A stretch of 64,000 nucleotides of DNA from Paenibacillus sp. cl123 (GTDB lineage Bacteria > Bacillota > Bacilli > Paenibacillales > NBRC-103111): positions 48,392 through 112,391 of the forward strand of contig NZ_FMYY01000023.1 of NCBI RefSeq assembly GCF_900101595.1. The letters are read 5' to 3'. The position numbers and the translations under genes were made by a program. The notes below the pieces were generated by a model that made no database searches, was not told the DNA's origin, and saw only the letters and a program-made list of their open reading frames with translations. Shown one piece after another: positions 17,934-26,147 of the stretch; the stretch's first letter is position 1, and each line of letters starts with the position of its first letter.

Positions 17934-19337
17934 ATGGACTTAGAATTGCACGGCGGACGACTGCTGCTCTCCTTCTACGGGGACGATTTTACGGGTGCGA
18001 CAGATTCGATGGAAGCATTAACGATTAACGGCTTGAAGACAGTGCTGTTTCTGGAGCCCCCCGAGCCGAAGCAGCTTGCAGATCGGTTCCCGGACATTCG
18101 GGCGTTCGGCGTCGCCGGGGTCGGACGGTCGATGGGACCGGACCGCATGAAGCGGGAGCTTTGGCCCATTCTGGCATGCTTGAGAAGCTTCCCCACGCCG
18201 ATCGTGCATTATAAAATTTGCTCGACGTTCGATTCGTCGCCGGCGGTTGGGAGCATCGGGTATGCGATGGAGCTGGCCGCCGAAGTTTTCCCGGAGCAGC
18301 GCTGCATTCCTTTGCTGGTCGGGGCGCCGGCACTGCAGCGGTATACGCTGTTCGGCCATCATTTTGCAGCGTCTGGGGGAGACGTGTACCGGCTCGACCG
18401 TCATCCCGTCATGTCCCGTCACCCGGTAACGCCGATGGAAGAGTCCGACCTGCGCGCCCATTTGTCCAAGCAGACGAAGAAGTCGGTCGGCCTGCTGAAT
18501 ATTGTCGAGTTAGATGGAGATTACGAGGAGATGAAGCGACGATATGCGGACAAAATGGCCGGACGGCCGGACGCGATCCTCTTCGACGTGCTGGACGACA
18601 TGCGGCTGCAGCGGGCGGGAAGGCTGATCTGGGAGGAGGCGCTGGACGGGAACGTACGATTCGTTGTCGGATCGTCGGGCGTTGAGTACGCGCTGGCCGC
18701 TCATTGGCGGCAGCGAGGCATCGCGGCTGCGGCGACATCAACAATGACGGCATCGGCGCAACTTGCCGGAACCGGTCCGGTCGAGCGGCTGCTTGTCGTA
18801 TCGGGCAGCTGTTCCCCGGTTACGGAGACGCAAATCCGCTATGCGCTTGCCCGCGGGTTTGTCGGCATCCGGGTCGATGCGGAGCGGCTCATCGAGCCGG
18901 ATGAAGCGGAGCAGACGGTGAACGAGCTGCGGCAGCGTGCATCCCGCGTGCTGACTGAGGGGGGGAGTCCGCTGCTGTATACGGCCATGGGGGCGGAAGA
19001 CAGGAGCATTCGGACGATTCAACAGAAATTGACGGCAGCCGGCAACGACGTCTTCGATACCGGACGTCTGCTTGGTGAGACGCTGGGCCGTCTTACGAGG
19101 CTCATCGTGAACGATAACAAGCTGAAGCGGTTCGTCGCCGCAGGCGGAGATACATCGGGTTACGTCACCCGGGAGCTCGGCATTTACGCGATCGCATGCT
19201 TAAGTCCGATCGCTCCGGGCGGGCCGCTTTGTATCTCTTACTCCACAAATTCCGATTTCGACGGACTGGAGCTGGCGCTTAAAGGCGGGCAGGTGGGGCA
19301 AGCGGATTACTTCGTTCGGGTCCGCGATGGGCAGTAA
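17934..19337 (+). CDS. oiaK: 3-oxo-isoapionate kinase (OiaK), four-carbon acid sugar kinase family
   Basis: A 467-residue DUF1537/YgbK-type kinase. The N-terminal signature SFYGDDFTGATDSMEAL (residues about 13-29) binds the acid-sugar substrate, and the C-terminal AAGGDTSGYV (about 401-411) is the nucleotide-binding element. The family phosphorylates tetronates and related acids; next to apnL, oiaX and apnO the expected reaction is 3-oxo-isoapionate + ATP to the 4-phosphate, the substrate of OiaX. AGGAAG precedes the ATG by about 7 bases, and the gene follows oiaX after 12 bases. Confidence 0.82.
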   Translation: MDLELHGGRLLLSFYGDDFTGATDSMEALTINGLKTVLFLEPPEPKQLADRFPDIRAFGVAGVGRSMGPDRMKRELWPILACLRSFPTPIVHYKICSTFDSSPAVGSIGYAMELAAEVFPEQRCIPLLVGAPALQRYTLFGHHFAASGGDVYRLDRHPVMSRHPVTPMEESDLRAHLSKQTKKSVGLLNIVELDGDYEEMKRRYADKMAGRPDAILFDVLDDMRLQRAGRLIWEEALDGNVRFVVGSSGVEYALAAHWRQRGIAAAATSTMTASAQLAGTGPVERLLVVSGSCSPVTETQIRYALARGFVGIRVDAERLIEPDEAEQTVNELRQRASRVLTEGGSPLLYTAMGAEDRSIRTIQQKLTAAGNDVFDTGRLLGETLGRLTRLIVNDNKLKRFVAAGGDTSGYVTRELGIYAIACLSPIAPGGPLCISYSTNSDFDGLELALKGGQVGQADYFVRVRDGQ

Positions 19338-19356
19338 CAGACAAAGCAGGGAGTGA

Positions 19357-20208
19357 ATGAAAATGACAACGATCTCGCTAATCGGCGCAGGCGGCAAGAT
19401 GGGCAGCCGAATAACAGACAATTTGATGCATTTCGGCTATGGGATGAGCTACTTGGAAAAAAGCGAAGCCGGCATGCGTAACTTGCAGGCGAAAGGCTTG
19501 ACCGCCGCCGTGAAGGAGGAAACGTTGCCCGGTAGCGACGTGGTCATCCTTGCGGTCCCCGATGTCGCGATCGGGCAAGTGGCGGCGGAGGTCGTGCCGC
19601 TCATGAAAAGCGGGGCGATGCTGATTGTACTGGATCCGGCTGCCGCTTACCTCGGCCAACTGCCGGTCCGCCCCGATGTATCATACTATGCCGCTCACCC
19701 TTGCCACCCCCCTTTGTTCAACAACGAGACCGATCCCGCGGCCAGAAACGATTATTTCGGCGGTAGGCTGGCGGAGCAGGCGGTCGTTTGCGCGCTGATC
19801 CAAGGGCCCGAGGAGCATTATGCGCTGGGGGAGCAAATCGCCAAAGACATGTACGCGCCTGTTATGCGCACCCACCGCATCACGGTGGAGCAGATGGCGA
19901 TGCTCGAGCCGACGATGGCGGAAACGATCGGCGCGGCCGCCGCTTCGTTCCTTAAGGATGTGATGGATGAGGCGGTTCGGCGCGGCGTTCCGTACGAAGC
20001 GGCAAGAGACTTCATGCTCGGGCATTTGCACATCGAGCTGGCGATCGTGTTCGGCGAAGCGGGCAACCCGTTCTCCGACGCCTGCCAGGTCGCGATGGAA
20101 TACGGGCGTAATTATTGGCTGAAGCCAGGCTGGGAGAAGCTGTTCGAGCCGGATCGCGTACGCGAGCAAATCGATGCCATGCTTCATCCGGCAAAAGGGA
20201 GCTTGTAG
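19357..20208 (+). CDS. apnO: D-apionate oxidoisomerase (ApnO)
   Basis: A 283-residue NAD(P)-dependent enzyme. The N-terminal Rossmann motif is SLIGAGGKMGSRI (residues 5-17), followed by SDVVILAVPDVAIGQV. The C-terminal domain (about 110-283) is of the phosphogluconate-dehydrogenase-like type with YAAHPCHPPLFNNE and TVEQMAMLEPTMAE. The ApnO group oxidises and rearranges D-apionate to 3-oxo-isoapionate, feeding OiaK. The start may be ATG 19357 or ATG 19363 two codons later; GGGAGTG lies at 19349-19355. It follows oiaK after 19 bases. There is no sign of truncation. Confidence 0.8.
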   Translation: MKMTTISLIGAGGKMGSRITDNLMHFGYGMSYLEKSEAGMRNLQAKGLTAAVKEETLPGSDVVILAVPDVAIGQVAAEVVPLMKSGAMLIVLDPAAAYLGQLPVRPDVSYYAAHPCHPPLFNNETDPAARNDYFGGRLAEQAVVCALIQGPEEHYALGEQIAKDMYAPVMRTHRITVEQMAMLEPTMAETIGAAAASFLKDVMDEAVRRGVPYEAARDFMLGHLHIELAIVFGEAGNPFSDACQVAMEYGRNYWLKPGWEKLFEPDRVREQIDAMLHPAKGSL

Positions 20209-20313
20209 CCGCGCTGCTTGACCCCGGCTACCGAATACAAAAGAGTTTCACGACTCATTACAAATCATGCGGTGCAGCGATAACAATCACCGTGGAGCGG
20301 AGGCGGTTGCGGC

Positions 20314-21351
20314 ATGTGGAAGGTTTGCCTGATCGGCACCGGCTACTGGTCGGAGCATCATTTGAACGCGTGGAGCCGGTTAGAGGGCGTCCAGGTTACG
20401 GCGTTATGCAACCGGAGCGCCGACAAGCTCGAACAGCGGGGGCGTCAGTTTCAGATCGGCTCCGATTCGCTTTATACAAATCCGGATGACTTCCTCGCAA
20501 GGAAGGACATCGATATCGTCGATATTGTAACCGGCCCGAAGACGCACCCGGACCTGGTTGCCCGGGCGGCGAAGGCTGGCAAGCACATCCTGTGTCAGAA
20601 GCCGTTCGCCGAAACGTTGGAGGAAGCTGAGGAAATGGTGCGGATTGCAGCCGACTGCGGAGTTCGCTTAATGGTGACCGAAAACTGGCGATGGCTGCAG
20701 CCGTACCAGCGGATCAAACGTTTTTTGGAGGAGGGAGCGCTCGGCCGTCTCCATGTTGCCCGGTATATTCATACCGACTATTACACCCCGAGAATGGCAC
20801 CGGGCGTTGAGCTGCCTCAGCCGTTCTTCCGCGAAATGCCTCGGCTGCTGTTTTACGAGATGGGGGCCCATTGGTTCGATACGATACGCTTTTTATTCGG
20901 CGAACCGAAGCGGCTGTACGCGGAGCTGTTGCGGATCAGCCCGCATATCGCCGGAGAGGACACGGGACTGATTACGCTTGGTTATGATGATTTCTACACC
21001 GTTATGGATATGAGCTGGGCAACGCGCCGGGAACTGGCCGCGCCTCCCGGCATCAACGTACAGGCGGAGCATCGGGAGCAATTGATCATCGAAGGAGAAA
21101 GGGGCACATTGAAGCTGATGACGAACGGTGATATCACGTGGGTCGACAACGCCGGCGTGGAACAGGTTCGGGTCGCCGGCACTAAGTTCGATCATGCGGA
21201 AAGCCATTACCGGCTGCAAGGCCATTTCATGGAATGCTTGAATAACGGGCTTCCCTTCCAGACAAGCGGCGAAGACAACCTGAAGACGATGAGATTGATG
21301 TTTGCGACGTATACAAGCGCGGAACGGCACGAGGCGGTTCATTTTACCTAG
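20314..21351 (+). CDS. apsD: D-apiose dehydrogenase (ApsD), Gfo/Idh/MocA family
   Basis: A 345-residue oxidoreductase. The N-terminal NAD(P)-binding motif is VCLIGTGYWSEHH, the family Lys-Pro is in CQKPFAETLEEAEEM, and the catalytic His/Asp region is GAHWFDTIRFLFG. In this neighbourhood the expected step is D-apiose to D-apionolactone, the first intracellular step after apiose is released by the GH140 enzyme. A GGAGG (20297-20301) lies about 12 bases before the ATG. The 105-base gap before it is the largest inside the pathway block and shows no terminator. Gfo/Idh/MocA enzymes are broad in substrate, so the assignment rests mostly on context. Confidence 0.75.
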   Translation: MWKVCLIGTGYWSEHHLNAWSRLEGVQVTALCNRSADKLEQRGRQFQIGSDSLYTNPDDFLARKDIDIVDIVTGPKTHPDLVARAAKAGKHILCQKPFAETLEEAEEMVRIAADCGVRLMVTENWRWLQPYQRIKRFLEEGALGRLHVARYIHTDYYTPRMAPGVELPQPFFREMPRLLFYEMGAHWFDTIRFLFGEPKRLYAELLRISPHIAGEDTGLITLGYDDFYTVMDMSWATRRELAAPPGINVQAEHREQLIIEGERGTLKLMTNGDITWVDNAGVEQVRVAGTKFDHAESHYRLQGHFMECLNNGLPFQTSGEDNLKTMRLMFATYTSAERHEAVHFT

Positions 21352-21387
21352 ACAGAGCCAATACCCACAATATGGAGGATGACCGGT

Positions 21388-22038
21388 ATGATGCCCATTC
21401 ATTCGAAGCCTTCGTTACTGCTAAAGGAAAGAGCTTATCAGTACATTCGCGAAGCGATCTTGAAGGAAACGTTTTTGCCAGGGGAGATTTTGTCGGAACG
21501 ACGTCTCATCGACTGCCTGGGCATGAGCAAAACGCCAATCAAGTCGGCGCTGGACAGACTGGAGGTTGAAGGTTTTGTGCGGGTGGCCTCCAAGCAGGGC
21601 ATCGTCGTGAATGAGCTGTCGGTCGAGAAGGCGCGGGACATTTTTGAGCTTCGGATGGCTTTGGAGCTTTTCGTGTGCGAGCTTGTTTCGGGGCGGCTGA
21701 AGAAGGGCGAGATCGCGTTGATTGAGCAAAACCTAGAGCTGCAGCGGCGGGCCGTCGCCGCCGAAGACGACCTGGCCTTTACGGAAGCGGATTCCGAATT
21801 CCACATTTTGCTGGTACGGTTTTCCGGCAACGCCGAGATTCATTCGGTCATGACGATGTATCAAGCCCATCTGTACAGGTCCGTCATCAAAGTCATTCGG
21901 CGCGTGCCGAACCGGATGGAAGCGGCCTATTTGGATCACTGGCAAATGTTCAAATCGCTCGTCGAGGGCGATGTTGAGCATGCCAAACGTTTGGTCCGGG
22001 ATCATCTTCATTTCGGCAGAGCCATTTTGACAGACTGA
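21388..22038 (+). CDS. GntR/FadR-type (FCD) transcriptional regulator of the apiose block
   Basis: About 216 residues. The N-terminal winged HTH (about 10-75) has the GntR signature LKERAYQYIREAIL, PGEILSERRLIDCLGMSKTPIKSALDRLEVEGFV. The C-terminal all-helical FCD domain (about 85-215) retains metal/ligand positions (FTEADSEFHILLVRFSGN, DHWQMFKSLVEGD, VRDHLHF). The start at 21388 is chosen because GGAGG at 21374-21378 is 9 bases away; ATG 21379 would overlap it. FCD regulators usually sense an acid intermediate, so D-apionate or a relative is a reasonable effector by inference. Confidence 0.88.
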   Translation: MMPIHSKPSLLLKERAYQYIREAILKETFLPGEILSERRLIDCLGMSKTPIKSALDRLEVEGFVRVASKQGIVVNELSVEKARDIFELRMALELFVCELVSGRLKKGEIALIEQNLELQRRAVAAEDDLAFTEADSEFHILLVRFSGNAEIHSVMTMYQAHLYRSVIKVIRRVPNRMEAAYLDHWQMFKSLVEGDVEHAKRLVRDHLHFGRAILTD

Positions 22039-22131
22039 CGGCGTCGCGGCATCGCAAATAAAGCCGACGGGCAACGCAGAATTACAATGATACCCATGAA
22101 ATATACCATGCGGATTCGGAGGAGAGTTGGA

Positions 22132-24369
22132 ATGGTTGTTGCACTGGATTGGGAAGTAAGCTGGAGGGATTCCTCAGACGGAGAGCCAAGTCGCTGGGTG
22201 CCCGCCGCGGTACCGGGGGCCGTTCAACTGGATTGGGCCAGGGCGGAAGGGTGGGACGATCACACTTATGGCGAGAACTGGCGTCAGTACGAGTGGATGG
22301 AGGACCGATACTGGACATATCGGGCCCGGCTTCGCGCTCCGGCCTTGACAAGCGGCGAACGGTTGTATTTCGCGTCCAAAGGAATCGACTACAGCTTCAC
22401 GATTAGGCTGGACGGAACCGAGCTGCTGCGGCAGGAAGGCATGTTTACGCCTGTCGAGCTTGATGTTACGGAGAGCATCCGCGAAGGATCGTTGTTGGAA
22501 ATCATGATCGAGCCTGCCCCGAAGCGGGCGGATGCTCCCAAGAGCAGATCGCAGGCGGACCATTCGTGCAAGCCGGCCGTCAGCTACGGGTGGGATTGGC
22601 ATCCCCGGCTCATCCCGCTCGGAATATGGGAGGAGACGTATTTAATCGTCCGGCCCGCCGTCCATGTCGCCTCGTCCGAAGTAAGGTATGAGCTGAACGA
22701 ATCGTTGGATCGGGCGGAACTGCAGCTTGTCGTCCGCTTCAACGACGCGCCGGCGGGCGAGATTGTTTGGAGTTTGAAAGGGCCAGCAGGCGAGCCAATA
22801 TTCGAGCTGCCTCTGACCGTGACGGATAAATGCCATACATTCGAGTCGATGATCGACAGCCCGCAGCTGTGGTGGCCCCACGATCACGGCGGACAGCCGC
22901 TGTATATGTCCGAGGTTCGCTATACGCCGCAAGAAGGCAAGCGTTCGGTCTCCGAAGCGGAAAGCCACCGTCAACGAATCGGTTTTCGCCGCGTGAAGCT
23001 GGTCGTGCATGAAGACGGATGGAAAGAGCCGTCCCAGTTTCCGAAAAGCCGCAGTCTTCCTCCCATTACGATGGAGATCAACGGCAGAGTTATATTTTGT
23101 AAAGGGACAAACTGGGTCAACCCGAGCATTTTCCCAGGCACGATTACAGCGGCGGACTACGGAACGCTGCTGAAGCTGGCGAAGGAAGCGAATATGAACC
23201 TGCTGCGCATATGGGGAGGAGGCATCGTCAACAAGCAGTCGTTTTTCGAGCAATGCAACGAGCTGGGTTTGATGGTATGGCAGGAGTTTCCGTTAGCCTG
23301 CAATTTGTATCCGGACTCGCAGGAATACTTGAAGGTGCTGGATCAAGAATCCCGCTCGATCATCATACGGCTGCGCCGGCATCCTTCTGTTGTGCTGTGG
23401 TGCGGCGGCAACGAGCTGTTCAACGCATGGTCGAAAATGACGGATCAATCGCTGCCTCTTCGCCTGCTTAATGCGAATTGCTACGAGCTCGACGCGAAAA
23501 CGCCGTTTTTGATGACGTCGCCGATCGAAGGGATGGGCCACGGCCATTATATGTTCCGGTACCGGACGGGTGAAGACGTGCTCGAAGCGATGCCCCGAGC
23601 GCAAAATACGGCTTACACCGAGTTCGGGGTCCCTTCGCCTTCATCGGTAGAGCAGCTGAAAAGCTTCATCCCGCCCGAGGAGCTGTTTCCTCCGAAGCCG
23701 GGAACGGCTTGGGAAAGCCACCACGCTTTTCATGCGCTGTCGCCGGAAATGTGGCTGATGGAGGATCAGCTGGAGCATTACTTCGGCCCTTACGAGTCGC
23801 TGGAGCAGCTTGTCGAGAACGGTCAGCTGCTGCAATCGGAAGGGTACAAATGCATTTACGAGGAAGCGAGACGGCAAAAGCCGAAATGCTCGATGGCGCT
23901 GAACTGGTGTTATAACGAACCGTGGCCGACGGCGGCCAATAACAGTATCATCATGTGGCCGGCGAAGCCGAAGCCCGCTTATTACGCCGTTCAGGCATCG
24001 TGCAGACCGGTGTTGGCCAGCGCGCGCATTCCGAAATTCGTATGGAACGCAAAGGAATGGTTCGAAGCGGAGCTATGGCTGCTGAACGACAGCCCGAATG
24101 CCTTGGAGGCCGGCCGGATGGAGGCGTACGTCACGATCGGTTCCGGCGAGCGGAGGCTGCTGCTGACCTGGGATTATGCGGATGCAAAGCCCAATGAGAA
24201 CCTAAGGGGGCCGACGGCGAGATACAAGCTGCCGGGTACGGCCGGCGAACGAATCAAGCTGGAGCTGGTCGTTGACGGCAAACCGGAATGGAGCTCGGCA
24301 TATACCATATTGTACCGCAACGGCTCGGCTCCTGCGGCACCCAAGCGCAATACGCTGAATTTCCAATAA
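22132..24369 (+). CDS. Glycoside hydrolase family 2, beta-mannosidase-like
   Basis: About 745 residues, no signal peptide, so cytoplasmic. The GH2 layout is visible: N-terminal sugar-binding sandwich (DWEVSWRDS, WVPAAVPGAVQLDW), Ig-like domain, and a TIM barrel from about residue 310 (WGGGIVNKQSFFEQCNELGLMVWQEF is split across 1-2 strands). The acid/base Glu428 is in CGGNELFNAW and the nucleophile Glu497 in AYTEFGVPS. The start at ATG 22132 has GGAGGAG at 22119-22125; the longer opening at 22087 is less likely. The family fits beta-mannosidase or a related exo-beta-glycosidase; here it may trim apiosyl-glycosides, which is inference. Confidence 0.88.
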   Translation: MVVALDWEVSWRDSSDGEPSRWVPAAVPGAVQLDWARAEGWDDHTYGENWRQYEWMEDRYWTYRARLRAPALTSGERLYFASKGIDYSFTIRLDGTELLRQEGMFTPVELDVTESIREGSLLEIMIEPAPKRADAPKSRSQADHSCKPAVSYGWDWHPRLIPLGIWEETYLIVRPAVHVASSEVRYELNESLDRAELQLVVRFNDAPAGEIVWSLKGPAGEPIFELPLTVTDKCHTFESMIDSPQLWWPHDHGGQPLYMSEVRYTPQEGKRSVSEAESHRQRIGFRRVKLVVHEDGWKEPSQFPKSRSLPPITMEINGRVIFCKGTNWVNPSIFPGTITAADYGTLLKLAKEANMNLLRIWGGGIVNKQSFFEQCNELGLMVWQEFPLACNLYPDSQEYLKVLDQESRSIIIRLRRHPSVVLWCGGNELFNAWSKMTDQSLPLRLLNANCYELDAKTPFLMTSPIEGMGHGHYMFRYRTGEDVLEAMPRAQNTAYTEFGVPSPSSVEQLKSFIPPEELFPPKPGTAWESHHAFHALSPEMWLMEDQLEHYFGPYESLEQLVENGQLLQSEGYKCIYEEARRQKPKCSMALNWCYNEPWPTAANNSIIMWPAKPKPAYYAVQASCRPVLASARIPKFVWNAKEWFEAELWLLNDSPNALEAGRMEAYVTIGSGERRLLLTWDYADAKPNENLRGPTARYKLPGTAGERIKLELVVDGKPEWSSAYTILYRNGSAPAAPKRNTLNFQ

Positions 24370-24437
24370 GGCTGTATAAGAGAATGCGATCTGCTTGCTT
24401 TACAGGCGGCATTATGACTTGAGGAGGGAATTAGACG

Positions 24438-26030
24438 ATGAAATATCGAATCGTCATCACGGAACAAGCCCGCGAAGCGGTTGAAGGGTTAAGCTTCAGG
24501 CAGCTGTTAAATCAGGTGTGCTGTCCGACATATGGCCGAATCGGCGAACAACGCCTCGAGGAGTTCGGTGCGATGTTTTTCCACCCGATGGAACGCGAGA
24601 AGCTGGAAACCGTCATCCGGCAGTTTCAAGCTTGCTGTACGATTCCGCCGCTCATCGTAAGCGATTTGGAATGCGGGCCCGGGAACATGATACTAGGAGC
24701 GACCAAGTTCCCGTATATGATGGGATTAAGCCAGACCAACTCCGAGGAGCTTGCGTACGAGGTCGGTAAAATTGCGGCCATGGAGGCGGGAGAGCTCGGG
24801 TATAATTGGACATTTTCGCCTGTCGCTGACTTGGCGGACGATCCGGACAGCCCCGTAGTCGGCATGCGTAGTCCGGGGGTAAAGCCGGAGCACGCGATTA
24901 AAATGGCGGGAGCTTACTTGCAAGGGCTCCAGGATCACGGCATGATCGGGACGATTAAGCATTTTCCCGGCGACGGATGGTCGTCGCTCGACCACCACTT
25001 AACGACACCGGTTATCCGTCTCGGCGCTGACGCTTGGAGAAGCGGGCCGGGTCGCGTCTTCCGGGAGCTGATCGAGCGCGGGGCCATCACGGTCATGCCG
25101 GGCCACATCGCGCTGCCTGCCTTCGACGAGCCCGATGAACGCGGCTTGTACCCGCCCGCCACCGTGTCCCGCAGATTGCTTTTCGATTTGCTGCGGGGCG
25201 AGCTGGGCTTCGAAGGGCTGATCGTATCGGATGCGGTCGAGATGGGCGGGGCCGTTGGGTTCATGAACTACTACGACCTTTGCGCCGATGCCTTGGAGAA
25301 TGGCTGCGACATGCTGTTGTTTCCACGGATGGACGAGCGCTTCTACAGGGAAATGGAGCAGCGGCTGAATAGCGGCAGACTGTCGATGATTACGCTGAGG
25401 GAGCGTGCAAGTCGAATCGTGGCGCTGAAGGAGCAGTTCGGGCTATACCGTAGCGAGCCGCCCCATGCTAGGACCAAACCAGTGCCGTTCAACCGAATGG
25501 CGTCCGAGCAAGTCGCCGAACGGGTTGTGGACGAGAGCATTACGTTGGTACGGGATCGGCAAGGCCTCTTGCCGTTTCCGATTCGAAACGAAACGAAGGT
25601 GCTCCACGTCGTCATTATGAACAATCACGACCGGTACGGCGAGTTGCTGGAACGGATGAAACGGGAGATTGGACGTTATACCGATAGGGTCGATCAATGG
25701 GTTGATCCCGGTCCCGACAGATTGTTCCAAGCGGCGGCGGACCAAACGTACGACTTGATTATATGCTCGATCGGAAGCCGCCTCAGCTACGGGCTTAATG
25801 TCGTTCGTCTGCATGACGAGGTGGCCCGCAACATGATGGGCGGCTGGACGAAGCTGGCGACGCCTATCCTATTCGTCGCGCATTACCATCCGTTCGTACA
25901 TAAGGAATATGAAGCTTCCATCGACACGATCATTAATACGTACGGGGACATCGAATACACGGCCGGCCGTCTGCTGCAGGCGGTCACGGGGGAGCGCCCG
26001 ATCAAGCGCGAGCTGTACGCCCATGATTGA
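24438..26030 (+). CDS. Glycoside hydrolase family 3 (NagZ/beta-glucosidase type)
   Basis: A 530-residue cytoplasmic enzyme with the GH3 N-terminal TIM barrel. KHFPGDG (Lys174 onward) and the nucleophile Asp265 in IVSDAVEMGG are intact. There is a C-terminal sandwich-like region (about 365-530, ITLVRDRQGLLPF, FVAHYHPFVHKEY), so it resembles two-domain NagZ-type enzymes. No signal peptide. GAGGAGGGAA precedes the ATG. It ends Region A and is followed by a new transporter module, so it probably acts on imported oligosaccharides released by or before the GH140 step. Substrate not determinable from sequence. Confidence 0.87.
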   Translation: MKYRIVITEQAREAVEGLSFRQLLNQVCCPTYGRIGEQRLEEFGAMFFHPMEREKLETVIRQFQACCTIPPLIVSDLECGPGNMILGATKFPYMMGLSQTNSEELAYEVGKIAAMEAGELGYNWTFSPVADLADDPDSPVVGMRSPGVKPEHAIKMAGAYLQGLQDHGMIGTIKHFPGDGWSSLDHHLTTPVIRLGADAWRSGPGRVFRELIERGAITVMPGHIALPAFDEPDERGLYPPATVSRRLLFDLLRGELGFEGLIVSDAVEMGGAVGFMNYYDLCADALENGCDMLLFPRMDERFYREMEQRLNSGRLSMITLRERASRIVALKEQFGLYRSEPPHARTKPVPFNRMASEQVAERVVDESITLVRDRQGLLPFPIRNETKVLHVVIMNNHDRYGELLERMKREIGRYTDRVDQWVDPGPDRLFQAAADQTYDLIICSIGSRLSYGLNVVRLHDEVARNMMGGWTKLATPILFVAHYHPFVHKEYEASIDTIINTYGDIEYTAGRLLQAVTGERPIKRELYAHD

Positions 26031-26147
26031 TATTAGTTAATATTGGGCAACGAACGCAATAATGTCCCGTATCGAGGCGATATCATGCCGAGCTATAATC
26101 AAAGTAGTAAGGCAGTCAAACAAAACATACAGAAAAGAGGGGACGGT
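26031..26147 (+). promoter_or_regulatory. Probable promoter region for transporter module 1
   Basis: The 117-base gap between the GH3 gene and the binding-protein gene contains an AT-rich stretch (26033-26044) and a perfect TATAAT at 26094-26099, 49 bases before the ATG. No good -35 lies 16-18 bases upstream, which suits an activator-dependent promoter, for example one controlled by the AraC-type response regulator of the same module. Confidence 0.4.

Noticed and set aside
17934..19337. Tetronate (OtnK/DtnK-type) kinase
   Set aside because: Same family, but the expected class II aldolase-type partner gene is missing and the apiose genes flank it.
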